From the NCBI GenBank assembly GCA_027487685.1, contig JAIYDC010000083.1, positions 1 through 49,751 of the forward strand: a stretch of 49,751 nucleotides of DNA, given 5' to 3'. Shown here one piece after another: positions 1 to 8,605 of this stretch (the first letter of the stretch is position 1; the number at the start of each line of letters is the position of its first letter). Below the pieces are notes generated by a model. That model ran no database searches. It saw only the letters and a program-made list of their open reading frames with translations, and was not told the DNA's origin. Made by a program: the position numbers and the translations under genes. Origin of the DNA: Pseudomonadota bacterium (GTDB lineage: Bacteria > Bdellovibrionota > Bacteriovoracia > Bacteriovoracales > Bacteriovoracaceae).

Positions 1-2
1 AC

Positions 3-50
3 GAGCTGTCGACTCTGTTGACGGATGAGTTTCAAGTCCTCGGCACTTGA
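3..50 (+). CDS. possible 3' end of a truncated upstream gene
   Basis: An open frame enters from the left edge and reads ELSTLLTDEFQVLGT before a TGA at 48-50. An 8-bp perfect hairpin follows directly. Only 15 codons are visible, so no function can be given, and the frame could be chance. Confidence 0.25.
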   Translation, partial: ELSTLLTDEFQVLGT

Positions 51-53
51 AAA

Positions 54-73
54 CTAAACTGCGTTCAGTTTAG
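54..73. other. 20-bp perfect inverted repeat
   Basis: CTAAACTG and CAGTTTAG form an 8-bp stem around the tetraloop CGTT. No T-run follows on the plus strand, so it is either a weak terminator for whatever ends at position 50 or an operator-like palindrome. The rest of 74-168 shows no gene. Confidence 0.4.
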
Positions 74-168
74 ATAATACCGGTATAACCCCTTCATCCC
101 GTGCCCCATTTCTTAGGGGGCATTGTACGAAAAACGGAGTCAAAAGATAGAGGGCTTGTAACAAAGAT

Positions 169-918
169 CTACTCTTCATAAACAATAATAACAGTATCCC
201 ACGATTCAACAAAATTTCGAAGGAGTGCACCTGAATTGCGGTTGATTTGGGCGACTGATACAGAGTTATTTGTGACTCTTCTTCTCCCCTGCCCCTCGCT
301 CACTAAACGAAACTGACCCGGTTGATCTCCTCGCCCCGTCTCCATGATCTTCTTCCGGATCACTAAGGATGCCTCTTTAATGGTCCGAATACATCCTCCT
401 GAAGCACGTGTCCCAAGCTTGCTATAGCTCTCTTCATTTGTGGCATGGATCGCAATCCCACCGATGAAAAAGACAGCGTTTGGCATCTGGGCCTTCCAGG
501 TATAGGACATATAGTCGGTGTAGAGCTTAGTCGGCCTGAAATAGCCCTTGGGAGTGGTTGAAAAGTAGACTCTCCCAGACTTTGAATTTTCCGTCTGCTC
601 ACGACCTGTCGAGATTTTCTCACGCAGGATTTCCACACCATTCTCGTACATCGTCAACGTCTGCGCCGTCGGACCTTCTTTTGCCTTATTAATCGCTATC
701 ACCAGCCGGTGTGCCTGAGACGCCTGTAGAACCCCTGCGCTGCTAAGACCAGGGGTTACGACGGCCCTCATCTCAGAGAAGAGGAACATTTCTGCGGGAG
801 TCATGCCTTCGGCGAGTGCTTGTTCATCAGTGAGCTCTTGGGCCTTAGAACCGGTGCTGAAAGTGGCTATCGATATCGTAAAGATGAAAAGTGAGCAGCG
901 AGATAAAAAATTCATCAT
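169..918 (-). CDS. L,D-transpeptidase-like (YkuD) secreted protein
   Basis: The 249-aa product starts with a Sec signal peptide (hydrophobic residues about 8-20, likely cut after SKA near residue 26). The C-terminal half carries the YkuD signature: IAIHAT with H158, then SGGCIR with the candidate nucleophile C176. In the family the Cys attacks the peptide-stem carbonyl and forms 3-3 crosslinks or attaches proteins to peptidoglycan in the periplasm. The usual SHGCIR reads SGGCIR here, so the His before the Gly-Cys is missing; H158 and C176 remain. Either ATG of the MM pair could be the start. It stands alone, in the same direction as aroB-aroA but 93 bp beyond them. The family call is firm; the activity is not proven. 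Confidence 0.8.
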   Translation of the reverse strand: MMNFLSRCSLFIFTISIATFSTGSKAQELTDEQALAEGMTPAEMFLFSEMRAVVTPGLSSAGVLQASQAHRLVIAINKAKEGPTAQTLTMYENGVEILREKISTGREQTENSKSGRVYFSTTPKGYFRPTKLYTDYMSYTWKAQMPNAVFFIGGIAIHATNEESYSKLGTRASGGCIRTIKEASLVIRKKIMETGRGDQPGQFRLVSEGQGRRRVTNNSVSVAQINRNSGALLRNFVESWDTVIIVYEE

Positions 919-1011
919 ATGTACTCCGTGGGTGTTTATAGAATTGTATGAGGAATCATTTTGGAAGATAGTGACTATGTAAGAATAACAGGCCAGGGAC
1001 CCTCGCTGGGT

Positions 1012-2202
1012 CTAAACGACGAAAAGGTCGAAGAATCGAGGATATGACTTTTCCACCGCTTCCGCTGGAGCAATCGTCCCTCCGGCGTGATGACGAAGGA
1101 ACAATGCCCCTGCCATGACCATGCGATGATCATTCGGAAGTCGCAGATCTACTGAGCGTGAGATTCTCTGACTAGAGCCATGTATGAGAATAGAGGAACC
1201 ATTGGTATTGGCCTGACGGTCGAAAATGCTCAGAAGCCTGATCACTTCTGAGAGCCTATCACTCTCCTTGTGGACAAGATTTTCGACTCCGGTAAGCCTG
1301 TGCTGTCCTTCAACATGGGCCAAAAAATAGCTAAGCGTAGGAACAAGGTCGAGGCAATCAGAGACATCGAGTTCGACGCTCCGATGATTCAGCAAAGGAG
1401 AGATGAATATTGATCCAGCAGTTTCTTCTACACAGCCCAGGGATCGAAGCAGGATAAGGAATTTTGAGTCGGCCTGGAGTGAATCAAAAGAGAGGCCGGA
1501 GAACTCAATTCGGTGGTTTAACGCTGCAAAGGCCAAAGGATAACTGGCACTGCTCCAGTCCCGGGGGACTGTATACGTCGAATTTTCTTGGGCAAAAGTG
1601 ACCACGAGTTCTTCCGTCATCCTCCAGTAACTTTTGGAGACCTCAAGGTTCTTAGGAATGACCAAAGCTCCCGTTCGAATGCCCAGGAGCTTCAGAGCGG
1701 TGGCAAACTGGGTAGTCTTCGCGCAGTCTATGGTAACGGATGAAGGGAAGATTCCAGGCCCCTGGACCTGAAGTGCCCGTCCCGAAAGTGTCGCTCGCGC
1801 ACCAAGGAGCTGAGCGAGGTCAAGAAACTCTTCCCAGGGCCTCTCTTTAAGTCGCTCGCCCAGGAGGAGGGTGTAGGGACGGGATCCTAGAAGAAGCAGT
1901 GTGGCCAGGAAACGGGCAGTCGTTCCACCCTCACCTACGTCGAGGACGAGTTCTCCTTCCCCTTCGCAATCTGGAAACGACTGGCCGAAGCATAAATTGG
2001 TCCCAGCCCACTCTGGATTTAAGCCTATGGCCCCAAGGCACTTGATGAGGTTGGTAACGTCGGTAGCATCAGGAAGGTTGGTGATTCGAATTCCTTGTCC
2101 CCAGAGGGAGGCAAGAATCAGGGCACGATTGGCGTAGGATTTGGAAGGAGGTACCAAAGCCTTATCGGCCAGCTTTCCTTTAGGAATTTTTAAAATCTGC
2201 AT
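1012..2202 (-). CDS. aroA: 3-phosphoshikimate 1-carboxyvinyltransferase (EPSP synthase)
   Basis: Transfers the enolpyruvyl group of PEP to shikimate-3-phosphate in the sixth shikimate step, in the cytoplasm. The N-terminus has the substrate-binding PPSKSYANRA (K21, S22, R26). The glycine loop is GEGGTTARFL at about 90-99, where the family usually has GNAGTAxR, so it is divergent. The C-terminal DHRM (358-361) is intact. At 396 aa it is shorter than the usual 425-430. Its start lies inside the end of aroB (23-nt overlap), which implies translational coupling in an aroB-aroA operon. The divergent PEP loop may affect glyphosate sensitivity, which the sequence alone cannot settle. Confidence 0.93.
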   Translation of the reverse strand: MQILKIPKGKLADKALVPPSKSYANRALILASLWGQGIRITNLPDATDVTNLIKCLGAIGLNPEWAGTNLCFGQSFPDCEGEGELVLDVGEGGTTARFLATLLLLGSRPYTLLLGERLKERPWEEFLDLAQLLGARATLSGRALQVQGPGIFPSSVTIDCAKTTQFATALKLLGIRTGALVIPKNLEVSKSYWRMTEELVVTFAQENSTYTVPRDWSSASYPLAFAALNHRIEFSGLSFDSLQADSKFLILLRSLGCVEETAGSIFISPLLNHRSVELDVSDCLDLVPTLSYFLAHVEGQHRLTGVENLVHKESDRLSEVIRLLSIFDRQANTNGSSILIHGSSQRISRSVDLRLPNDHRMVMAGALFLRHHAGGTIAPAEAVEKSYPRFFDLFVV

Positions 2203-3190
2203 GGGCGCATATCTTAGCCTTAAAATCCTTCATAGCGACCTCCTCAACATAGCAGTTGCCGATGCTTTTTACGACAACTAGACGAAGTGAGGTGCCGGAT
2301 TTCTTCTTGTCTTGCTCAAGATAGTCCAGGAAGCTTTTAAGGTCAAAATTACGGTAGGATCCCAGTTCGAGCTTCTCGAGTGGTAGTTGGAGTGCTTTAG
2401 CAAGCTGTTCCCATTCGGCAAAAGCGTCATCGTTACCCATGACTTTAAAGAGGTAGCGTAGTCCCATGGCGACAGCATGGCCGTGGGGAATTTTAAGGGT
2501 AAACTCAAAAGCGTGTCCTAAAGTATGCCCGAGGTTAAGAAAAACTCTTTCCCCTTTCTCGTGAAAATCTCTCTCCACAACTTCAGTTTTAAACTGAGCA
2601 CAGGCCAAGGCGATTTCTTCTATCGGGACCTTTCTGAGAAGAAGATCGTGAATCTCGCGCGAAAGGAATGCGTACTTCAAAACCTCGCCTTTACCGGAAA
2701 CCCACTCACTCTCTGAAAGCGTCCCCAGAAAATCTCCACAGATCATAACACGCTCTGGCATATGAAAAGCACCTACAAGATTTTTCCCCTGAGGCATGTT
2801 CACCGCCACCTTGCCTCCGATTGATCCATCGATCATGGCAAGAAGAGTCGTTGGGACTGCAACCCAGTTGACACCCCTTTGGATCGTGGCTGCGACGAAG
2901 CCCGCCAGGTCTGTTGTAGCACCACCGCCAATAGCGTAGATGGTGGAAGAACGACAGATCCCCTGCTTCAGGAAAAACTCGACAGCGTTACCAAAGACCT
3001 CTAGGTTCTTATCTTCCTCTGGATGCTTGAGCCAAAAGATGTTAGGTGAAAAGGATATCCATTGAGGAAGGTGATTTTTCACTCGTTGATCGGCAACTGC
3101 AAAGAACTGACCGTCTTTGTGGTCGTCCAGTTCCTTGAAGAGTTCGAGCTTTTTGAGGTAACTTAAAGTGGATTTCATAGTGCTAATCAT
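2180..3190 (-). CDS. aroB: 3-dehydroquinate synthase
   Basis: Second shikimate enzyme, converting DAHP to 3-dehydroquinate with NAD and a divalent metal. Motifs run in family order: NAD loop GGGATTDLAGFVAA (88-101), PTTLLAMIDGSIGGK (113-127), GKGEVLKY with metal ligand E169, and the metal histidines in NLGHTLGHAFEF (H222, H226) and HGHAVAMG (H236, H238). Length 336 aa is slightly short. Two in-frame ATGs exist (3190 and 3178); neither has a clear ribosome-binding site. Only about 26 bp separate it from the divergent gene on the plus strand, so the promoter must be very compact or overlap the coding start. It is the first gene of aroB-aroA. Confidence 0.95.
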   Translation of the reverse strand: MISTMKSTLSYLKKLELFKELDDHKDGQFFAVADQRVKNHLPQWISFSPNIFWLKHPEEDKNLEVFGNAVEFFLKQGICRSSTIYAIGGGATTDLAGFVAATIQRGVNWVAVPTTLLAMIDGSIGGKVAVNMPQGKNLVGAFHMPERVMICGDFLGTLSESEWVSGKGEVLKYAFLSREIHDLLLRKVPIEEIALACAQFKTEVVERDFHEKGERVFLNLGHTLGHAFEFTLKIPHGHAVAMGLRYLFKVMGNDDAFAEWEQLAKALQLPLEKLELGSYRNFDLKSFLDYLEQDKKKSGTSLRLVVVKSIGNCYVEEVAMKDFKAKICAHADFKNS

Positions 3191-3216
3191 TATCGTCGAA
3201 ATCGAAGGAAAATGAA

Positions 3217-3900
3217 GTGAGTGTTGAGCTGTTTATGAAATTAAAAGAAATCGAATCTTTGTCCAGGATGCGAACGAGTTTCGAGCTTCAGAATCGCGAG
3301 CATAACGCCCGCCTAAGTAAGCTGAATGACACACGACAAGAAGCGCATGCGCGAACGGTAAAACTCAGGCAAGAAGTCAGCTCTGCAAATAGTGCACTCG
3401 CCGACATCGAAGTGCGGATCCGGACTGCTTCAGAACAAAAACAAAGACTGTTTGACATCGGTAGCGACGAGAAGAAAATTTCCTCCTTCACAACTGAGAT
3501 CGACGGTCTTGAAGAAAGTGGCCTAGTCCTTCTGGAAGAAGTCGCGCAGCTTGAGGAGGAACTCCGTGACACGAAGGAGTTCATGAGTGGCCTCGAAAAG
3601 ACTATTTTGGAGATTTCAGCTGAGGTTAACTCAGACGTCGCAGGAGTCACGATTGAACTTAGTCACATCGAGCTGCGCCTCTCACTGCTTCTGAATGAAC
3701 TTCCCACCGAATTCAGCACTCTTCTAGTAAAAACAGCCGCCAAGAACCTCGCCCATGGCCCTTTCACAAGGGTAGAAAATGGCAGCTGCTACTTTTGCCG
3801 GTTTAAAATCTCCAGGACAGATGAATCAGAGATCGACATGCAAAAGAATCTCAAAACTTGTTCTCAGTGTTCACGGATCTTCTTGCCTTATGGGGCGTAG
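3217..3900 (+). CDS. coiled-coil protein with C4 zinc ribbon (CT398/DUF164 type)
   Basis: Of 227 aa, residues about 1-170 are charged heptad-rich coiled coil. The C-terminus holds two CxxC knuckles (CYFC and, about 24 residues later, CSQC) that make a zinc ribbon. This is the layout of the CT398-like family, proposed in the literature to be a scaffold, with no enzyme activity. The start is a GTG at 3217 with GAAGGA 8 nt upstream; ATG 3235 is the alternative. The RNase P RNA gene begins 20 bp after the stop, an arrangement seen in other bacteria, so both may share a transcript. Cytoplasmic; exact role unknown. Confidence 0.8.
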   Translation: MSVELFMKLKEIESLSRMRTSFELQNREHNARLSKLNDTRQEAHARTVKLRQEVSSANSALADIEVRIRTASEQKQRLFDIGSDEKKISSFTTEIDGLEESGLVLLEEVAQLEEELRDTKEFMSGLEKTILEISAEVNSDVAGVTIELSHIELRLSLLLNELPTEFSTLLVKTAAKNLAHGPFTRVENGSCYFCRFKISRTDESEIDMQKNLKTCSQCSRIFLPYGA

Positions 3901-3919
3901 ATTAGCTATACACACTTCA

Positions 3920-4233
3920 CCGAGATCAGGGGACTATCGCCGCCAGCAATGGGGGAGGAAAGTCCGGACACCATAGAGCATCGTAGCGGGTAATGCCCGT
4001 CCGCCGTGAGGCGAGGACAAGTGCAACAGAAAGGATGTATGGCCTGTTAAAACACTTCGGTGGTTGAGACAGGTGCGTAGTGAAATCAGGTAAACTCTAC
4101 GAGGTGCAAGCCCATGTAGGTGAGCGTTGAGTCTGCTCGAGGAGCTCACGGGTAGGGTGCTGGAGCCCCATGGTAACTAGGGGCCTAGAGGAATGATAGT
4201 TTAATACAGAATCCGGCTTATTCCTGATCTCGG
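3920..4233 (+). ncRNA. rnpB: RNase P RNA, catalytic subunit
   Basis: The conserved core GAGGAAAGTCCGGAC lies at about 3955-3969 and the 3' core ACAGAATCCGGCTTA at 4206-4220. The ends are defined by helix P1: CCGAGATCAGG (3920-3930) pairs perfectly with CCTGATCTCGG (4223-4233). Size (about 314 nt) and helices fit a bacterial type A RNA, which cuts the 5' leader from pre-tRNAs. Five U residues follow P1 directly, so the terminal helix may also act as the terminator. It lies just after the zinc-ribbon gene and may be processed from that transcript. Confidence 0.96.
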
Positions 4234-4313
4234 TTTTTTAGTAACTTCTTGGAATTTCGTCTAACATTTTTAGCTTAATAATTTTATTGATTCGCCGATA
4301 AGTACGTTCAACT

Positions 4314-5567
4314 ATGAAAAAAACTACCATCGGCACTCTGATTTTCACCATCACTCTTACCTCTGGGGCACAGGCGCTTCCACCGCCAGTAAGAGAGACT
4401 CTCCCACCGCCGGTGCCAGTTGAGACGAACACTGAAGGTGCCGCGCAGACACAGACCGAAACTTGGTCACCCTTTGCTTTTCTTGCAAATCTTTTTAGCG
4501 GCAGGAGCTCTAGTAGCCCGGCCCCCACAGTTGGACCTATAGTTGATGAGGAGTGTGATCCGAGTGCTCCCTTGCAATGCCGAGAACCTGTAACTGCCGT
4601 GTGTGCCCATCGTAAACCGGAAAATCGGATCCCTCAGATGGAAGCTGCCATCAATCGCCGGTTCTTCCCTCGGCAGCACCGCAATCAGAGAGATCGATTC
4701 TCCGCCTTTGTGGGTGCATCCCGCGAAGCTGAGCGCCAGGCCTACTCACAAAGCCCTGTGACTCGTGGAGACATTGAAGGGCTCTTTAACAACGTCAGAG
4801 AGAGCATGCGAGGACTGATTGCTGAAAATCCGAGCATACCTGCAAATCAGCGGCAAAGCATGTTCGATCACTTGGGCGCAGTAAGATTATTTGCATCAGG
4901 TTCAGAATACATGGCGGCAGAACTCGCGGAGCGACGGTCTGCGAACCCACAAGCTACTGAAGAGCAGAATCTCCAAATCACGGCCAACGCCTATGAAGCT
5001 GCGTGCGGAAAGGGACTTGGCATTAATGCCTTGAACCGTGGGAATAAAATTCACCTTTGTCCGGGAGTTATCCAATCGCTTATTGATCGGCGAGCGTCGA
5101 GAGAAGAAGTGATGAACGCTCTGGCCTTCACATTAGGTAATGAACTCTCTCAAAGCATCGGGCCGAGGACCTTCCCCCAACTCTACGAGCGGATGGGGGA
5201 ATGCTATAACCAGCTGAACAATGACCCACGATACTGGAGCGGGACTCCGCAAGTACAAACCGACGACGCCCAAGGTGGGCAACGGTTCCTCGACACCGGT
5301 CGAGGTGTCGAGACAGCTGCGGATTACTGGGGCACTCAGATCCTGGCCAAGCGAATCGCTGAGCAAGGTATGACTGGAGACATGGCGGTCAGAACGATTG
5401 CCGTCGCCACAGATGATTTGTGCAACAATGTCCAGAGTCCTCAACATGCTCCGGGTAACGACAGGATCCGTCTCACAATAGTTCGGAATCCTACAATTCG
5501 CGAGGCGATTGGGTGCGGTAATCAGCCAGCCAGGTCATCTTGCTCTATGAGCGGAGTGCACCGCTAA
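4314..5567 (+). CDS. secreted metallopeptidase-like protein, active site degenerate
   Basis: 417 aa with a Sec signal (MKKTTIGTLIFTITLTSGAQA, residues 1-21) and a Pro-rich linker, followed by a domain homologous along its whole length to the next gene. Where the neighbour has the zinc motif HELSH, this copy has NELSQ (276-280), so both metal histidines are gone while the Glu remains. The downstream third-ligand region ETAADYWG (E333) is kept, but nearby His residues of the paralogue are Gln, Arg or Asp. The frame is otherwise intact and cysteines such as DEECDPSAPLQC are conserved, which suggests a maintained non-catalytic paralogue and not decay. The gene has no obvious Shine-Dalgarno. Family name not recognised; it resembles M48-type gluzincins. 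Confidence 0.8.
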   Translation: MKKTTIGTLIFTITLTSGAQALPPPVRETLPPPVPVETNTEGAAQTQTETWSPFAFLANLFSGRSSSSPAPTVGPIVDEECDPSAPLQCREPVTAVCAHRKPENRIPQMEAAINRRFFPRQHRNQRDRFSAFVGASREAERQAYSQSPVTRGDIEGLFNNVRESMRGLIAENPSIPANQRQSMFDHLGAVRLFASGSEYMAAELAERRSANPQATEEQNLQITANAYEAACGKGLGINALNRGNKIHLCPGVIQSLIDRRASREEVMNALAFTLGNELSQSIGPRTFPQLYERMGECYNQLNNDPRYWSGTPQVQTDDAQGGQRFLDTGRGVETAADYWGTQILAKRIAEQGMTGDMAVRTIAVATDDLCNNVQSPQHAPGNDRIRLTIVRNPTIREAIGCGNQPARSSCSMSGVHR

Positions 5568-5689
5568 ACAAGTCTAAAATTCTAAATCTGGTATTGACGC
5601 CCCAAGGGAACTTGGGGCTAATCTCTCGAAGTTAGTCTGCATTATTTAGCTTAAGAAATTCAGTGATTTGCCGACAAGTCTGTTTAAGC

Positions 5690-6919
5690 ATGAAAAACAC
5701 GACACTAAGCGCTCTTATCCTAACCATGAATCTGACCTCCGGGGTCCATGCCCTTGATCAAGCCCTGGTAATTCAACCTACAGAGCAGCCACAGGATACC
5801 AGACGATCTCCTTTTGCTTTCATTAGAGAGGGCTTATCCTCATTATTCGGCGCAAGTAACTCGGCCAGTCCGAGCCCTTTGACGACCCCAATTATTGATG
5901 AAGAATGCAGCCCGGACGCTCCTTTACAATGCCGCGAACCGGTGACGGCGGTTTGTAACATCCGAAAACCTGAAGATAGAATTCCTCAAATGGATGCGGC
6001 GCTAAAGCGCAGGTTTTTCTCTAGGGAACCTAGAACACCACAGGCCAGACTAAACGCCTTCATTGGCTCTGCCAGAGAAGCTGAAAATCAGGTTTTCTCC
6101 CAAAGTCCGGTCACTCGCGACGACATTGAGGGCCTGTTCAATAACCTTAGGACCAATCTCAGGGGTCTTATAGCTCAAAACCCGAACATTCCCCAGAATC
6201 AGCGTCAGAGCATGTACGACCAGTTGGGGGCGATACAATTCTACCTTTCAGGACCAGAGTATATGGCCTCTGAGTTGGCCAGACGCAGGACCGAAAACAC
6301 AACCTCTTCAGACAATGAGCAGATTGAAAACACGACCAACGGTTACTCCGGCTTCTGTGGGCAAGGCATGGGAATCAACGCACTCAATCGAGGGAATAAA
6401 ATTCACCTCTGCCCAGGTATGATTCAGTCTCTCATTGACCGACGGGCCACCAGAGAAGAGATGATGAATGCCCTCGCATTTACCATTGGCCACGAGTTGT
6501 CTCATAGCATTGGACCGAGAACATTCCCGGACGTCTATAAACCGATGGGTGAATGCTATAACCGTCTTAACAACGACCCACACTACTGGAATGGACAGCC
6601 TCCCCTAGATACACCAGATGCACAGAGTGGTCATAACCACGCCAACCATAGTCGGGCCGAAGAAATAGCGGCCGATTACTGGGGGACTCAATTACTCGCC
6701 CAGCGTATGGCCAGTCAAGGAGTTACCGGGGAGAGCGCCATCCGAACGATAGCTCACGCAACAGATGATTTTTGCAACAACGACCATGGTCCCGGGTATG
6801 CCACCGGCAACGATCGGATTGGTCAGACTGTAGTGCGGAATCCAACTATCCGTGAGGCCCTAGGCTGTGGTTCACAGCCGGCAAGAACTTCATGCTCTAT
6901 GGCCGGTATGCACCGCTAG
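5690..6919 (+). CDS. secreted putative zinc metallopeptidase (HELSH)
   Basis: 409 aa from ATG 5690; this start aligns with the paralogue's, and an in-frame GTG at 5663 would add nine residues before the signal peptide. The signal is MKNTTLSALILTMNLTSGVHA. The gluzincin motif HELSH is at 268-272 and a likely third ligand is E325 in EEIAADYWG, which looks like the ExxAD region of M48-type peptidases. The domain is periplasmic or secreted and has about ten Cys. It is the second copy of a tandem duplication that includes about 45 bp of leader DNA. The substrate is unknown. mutY faces it from the other strand 54 bp beyond the stop. Confidence 0.8.
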   Translation: MKNTTLSALILTMNLTSGVHALDQALVIQPTEQPQDTRRSPFAFIREGLSSLFGASNSASPSPLTTPIIDEECSPDAPLQCREPVTAVCNIRKPEDRIPQMDAALKRRFFSREPRTPQARLNAFIGSAREAENQVFSQSPVTRDDIEGLFNNLRTNLRGLIAQNPNIPQNQRQSMYDQLGAIQFYLSGPEYMASELARRRTENTTSSDNEQIENTTNGYSGFCGQGMGINALNRGNKIHLCPGMIQSLIDRRATREEMMNALAFTIGHELSHSIGPRTFPDVYKPMGECYNRLNNDPHYWNGQPPLDTPDAQSGHNHANHSRAEEIAADYWGTQLLAQRMASQGVTGESAIRTIAHATDDFCNNDHGPGYATGNDRIGQTVVRNPTIREALGCGSQPARTSCSMAGMHR

Positions 6920-6973
6920 TATGAAGGAAATATAATCCTACGAATGAGGATTTCATCAATCAACAGCCCCGAT

Positions 6974-8110
6974 TTAGGATTGCGCGAGTTTTAACAATGC
7001 CTTCATCGTGGCCGTTGAGAAGTTTGAGTCCTCAGCTGCAACCGGGCGCCACTCCGAGGGCATAGTGAAAGGAAGTTTTTCAAACTCGATTTCATCGAGA
7101 ACGAGAACACTGTTTTTTATCTTGTATTTCGTAATGCCTGTGGTGAATGAGAATAGTGGCTTTAGGTCCGTCGTAAGTCGAGGGTACTGCTTCAATTGAA
7201 GATCAGTCGAGGCGAGGATAAATGTGGGTACTTCGAACTGGCCCGCAAGCCATTCATGGGTCTTCTTCCGGTAAACGAGCACACTGTTGTTCTTCTTAAC
7301 TATGACCCGCAGGAGGTGCAGTTCGTGGGCCACAGAAGTTGTGGGAAGAGCAGTCTTTGTAGCGGGCCATTTGAGTGGCACCCGGGCCTCAAAGGCCTGG
7401 CATTCAAGCTTAAGCGGGCATAGCTCACAGCTCGCTTTTCTTGCCTGGCAATAGGTCCGTCCGAGGTCCATGAGGGCTTCATTCAGCGACCGGTAAGACA
7501 AATCGGTGGCAAAAATCTCACCTGCATCGAAGCGGCGCTGGATATCGGTTTGAAGCTTTGGCCCCTTCTCAAAGGGCAAAGTGAAGAGCCGCGCAATCAC
7601 TCGTTCGAGATTCGCGTCCACTGCCAACGCTGGACGATCCATTCCGATTCCAATCAGAGCACTTGCGGTATATGGACCAATCCCAGGAATCTCCATGAGC
7701 TTGGCCCGATCCTGCGGGAACTCTCCACCGTGGTCGCGGTAAATGGCCTCGGCGATCTTCTTTAAGTTGCGTGCACGCCGGTAATAGCCAAGACCCTTCC
7801 ATGCTACCGTGAGCTCTTCCTCCGTCGCACGAGCGAGGCTTGGAAGATCAGGGAAACGATCGAGGAAGCGCTCGAAATGATTCCTGACCGTCGCCACGGT
7901 TGTCTGCTGGAGCATAATCTCCGAAACAAGAGTCCGGTAAAGAGAGCGGTTGCGGCGCCAGGGGAGATCGGAAAACTGGTTCTCTGACCAGGTCAAAAGG
8001 CCTTGTAGCTTCATGGCAGGATCATCTTGAGAATTCTCCTCTTTGGCAAGGTCCGTAAAGAAGTTGTTTGAGAGTCCGAAAGGGAGGAATATGCGAATAG
8101 AATCGAACAC
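6974..8110 (-). CDS. mutY: A/G-specific adenine DNA glycosylase
   Basis: Removes adenine mispaired with 8-oxoguanine. The HhH-GPD core is clear: LPWRRNRSLYRTLVSEIMLQ with the catalytic Glu of SEIMLQQ, WKGLGYYRRARNL, EIPGIGPYTASA hairpin, and the catalytic Asp of AVDANLERV. The [4Fe-4S] loop is C-x6-C-x2-C-x5-C (CQARKASCELCPLKLEC). A C-terminal NUDIX-like domain for 8-oxoG recognition follows. The long frame gives 378 aa, but family N-termini and the overlap with the divergent gene favour ATG 8014 (346 aa), preceded by GAGGAG about 20 nt away. The start is therefore uncertain; the function is not. Confidence 0.94.
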   Translation of the reverse strand: MFDSIRIFLPFGLSNNFFTDLAKEENSQDDPAMKLQGLLTWSENQFSDLPWRRNRSLYRTLVSEIMLQQTTVATVRNHFERFLDRFPDLPSLARATEEELTVAWKGLGYYRRARNLKKIAEAIYRDHGGEFPQDRAKLMEIPGIGPYTASALIGIGMDRPALAVDANLERVIARLFTLPFEKGPKLQTDIQRRFDAGEIFATDLSYRSLNEALMDLGRTYCQARKASCELCPLKLECQAFEARVPLKWPATKTALPTTSVAHELHLLRVIVKKNNSVLVYRKKTHEWLAGQFEVPTFILASTDLQLKQYPRLTTDLKPLFSFTTGITKYKIKNSVLVLDEIEFEKLPFTMPSEWRPVAAEDSNFSTATMKALLKLAQS

Positions 8111-8567
8111 TCTAAAGAACCTACTTTTTGGGACCGGAGTTATCCTCTTTGGCGTTCTAATGCTATCTGTAACTCATGGGAAGACAGGCCTTTCTCGGAA
8201 CCACCAGATGATTTACCTGTTGGGTCTCTTTCTTCTTTTCGCCGGAACGGCCGCCGTCCTCCTTAACGAGCAGGTCGTGATCCTCCTCTATGCAGAACGG
8301 AAGAACCTTACTGTTCGGAAAAGATCCTTAATGGGAAGTGAATTACGAGTCATACCCTTCGCCGCTTTTCGCTCCGTAGATGTTATGAAGGTGGGTCAAG
8401 TACATAAAGGGACACAATTATATCACTTGAATTTAACTCTCAAGACTGGAGAAAAGATCCTCACAAGGCGCCATTCCCGTGACGGTGAAGAGATCAACGC
8501 TGTGGCCCTAGAACTCTCCAAACTCATCGGCTGCGAAACCAACGAAGCTCCGACGTCTCGCCGATGA
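8091..8567 (+). CDS. small membrane protein with two TM helices
   Basis: 158 aa from ATG 8091, chosen because GGGAGGA sits 4-5 nt upstream; the frame is open further back but would overlap mutY. Residues about 9-30 and 40-62 form two transmembrane helices in a hairpin, followed by a soluble domain of about 90 residues rich in beta strands (VRKRSLMGSELRVIPFAAF). That pattern resembles PH-like membrane-associated proteins, but no family was recognised. Likely inner membrane with the C-terminal domain in the cytoplasm. It diverges from mutY. Confidence 0.7.
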   Translation: MRIESNTLKNLLFGTGVILFGVLMLSVTHGKTGLSRNHQMIYLLGLFLLFAGTAAVLLNEQVVILLYAERKNLTVRKRSLMGSELRVIPFAAFRSVDVMKVGQVHKGTQLYHLNLTLKTGEKILTRRHSRDGEEINAVALELSKLIGCETNEAPTSRR

Positions 8568-8605
8568 TCCTCGGCCAGATTCTGGTTTCGCTGGCGGTAG
8601 CGGTC

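Noticed and set aside
102-124. TGCCCC...GGGGGCA inverted repeat near the left edge
   Set aside because: Loop is long, no T-run follows on either strand, and no gene end lies next to it.
6934-6952. AATCCT...AGGATT hairpin between the peptidase gene and mutY
   Set aside because: Six-bp stem with 7-nt loop and only three T after it; too weak to call a terminator.
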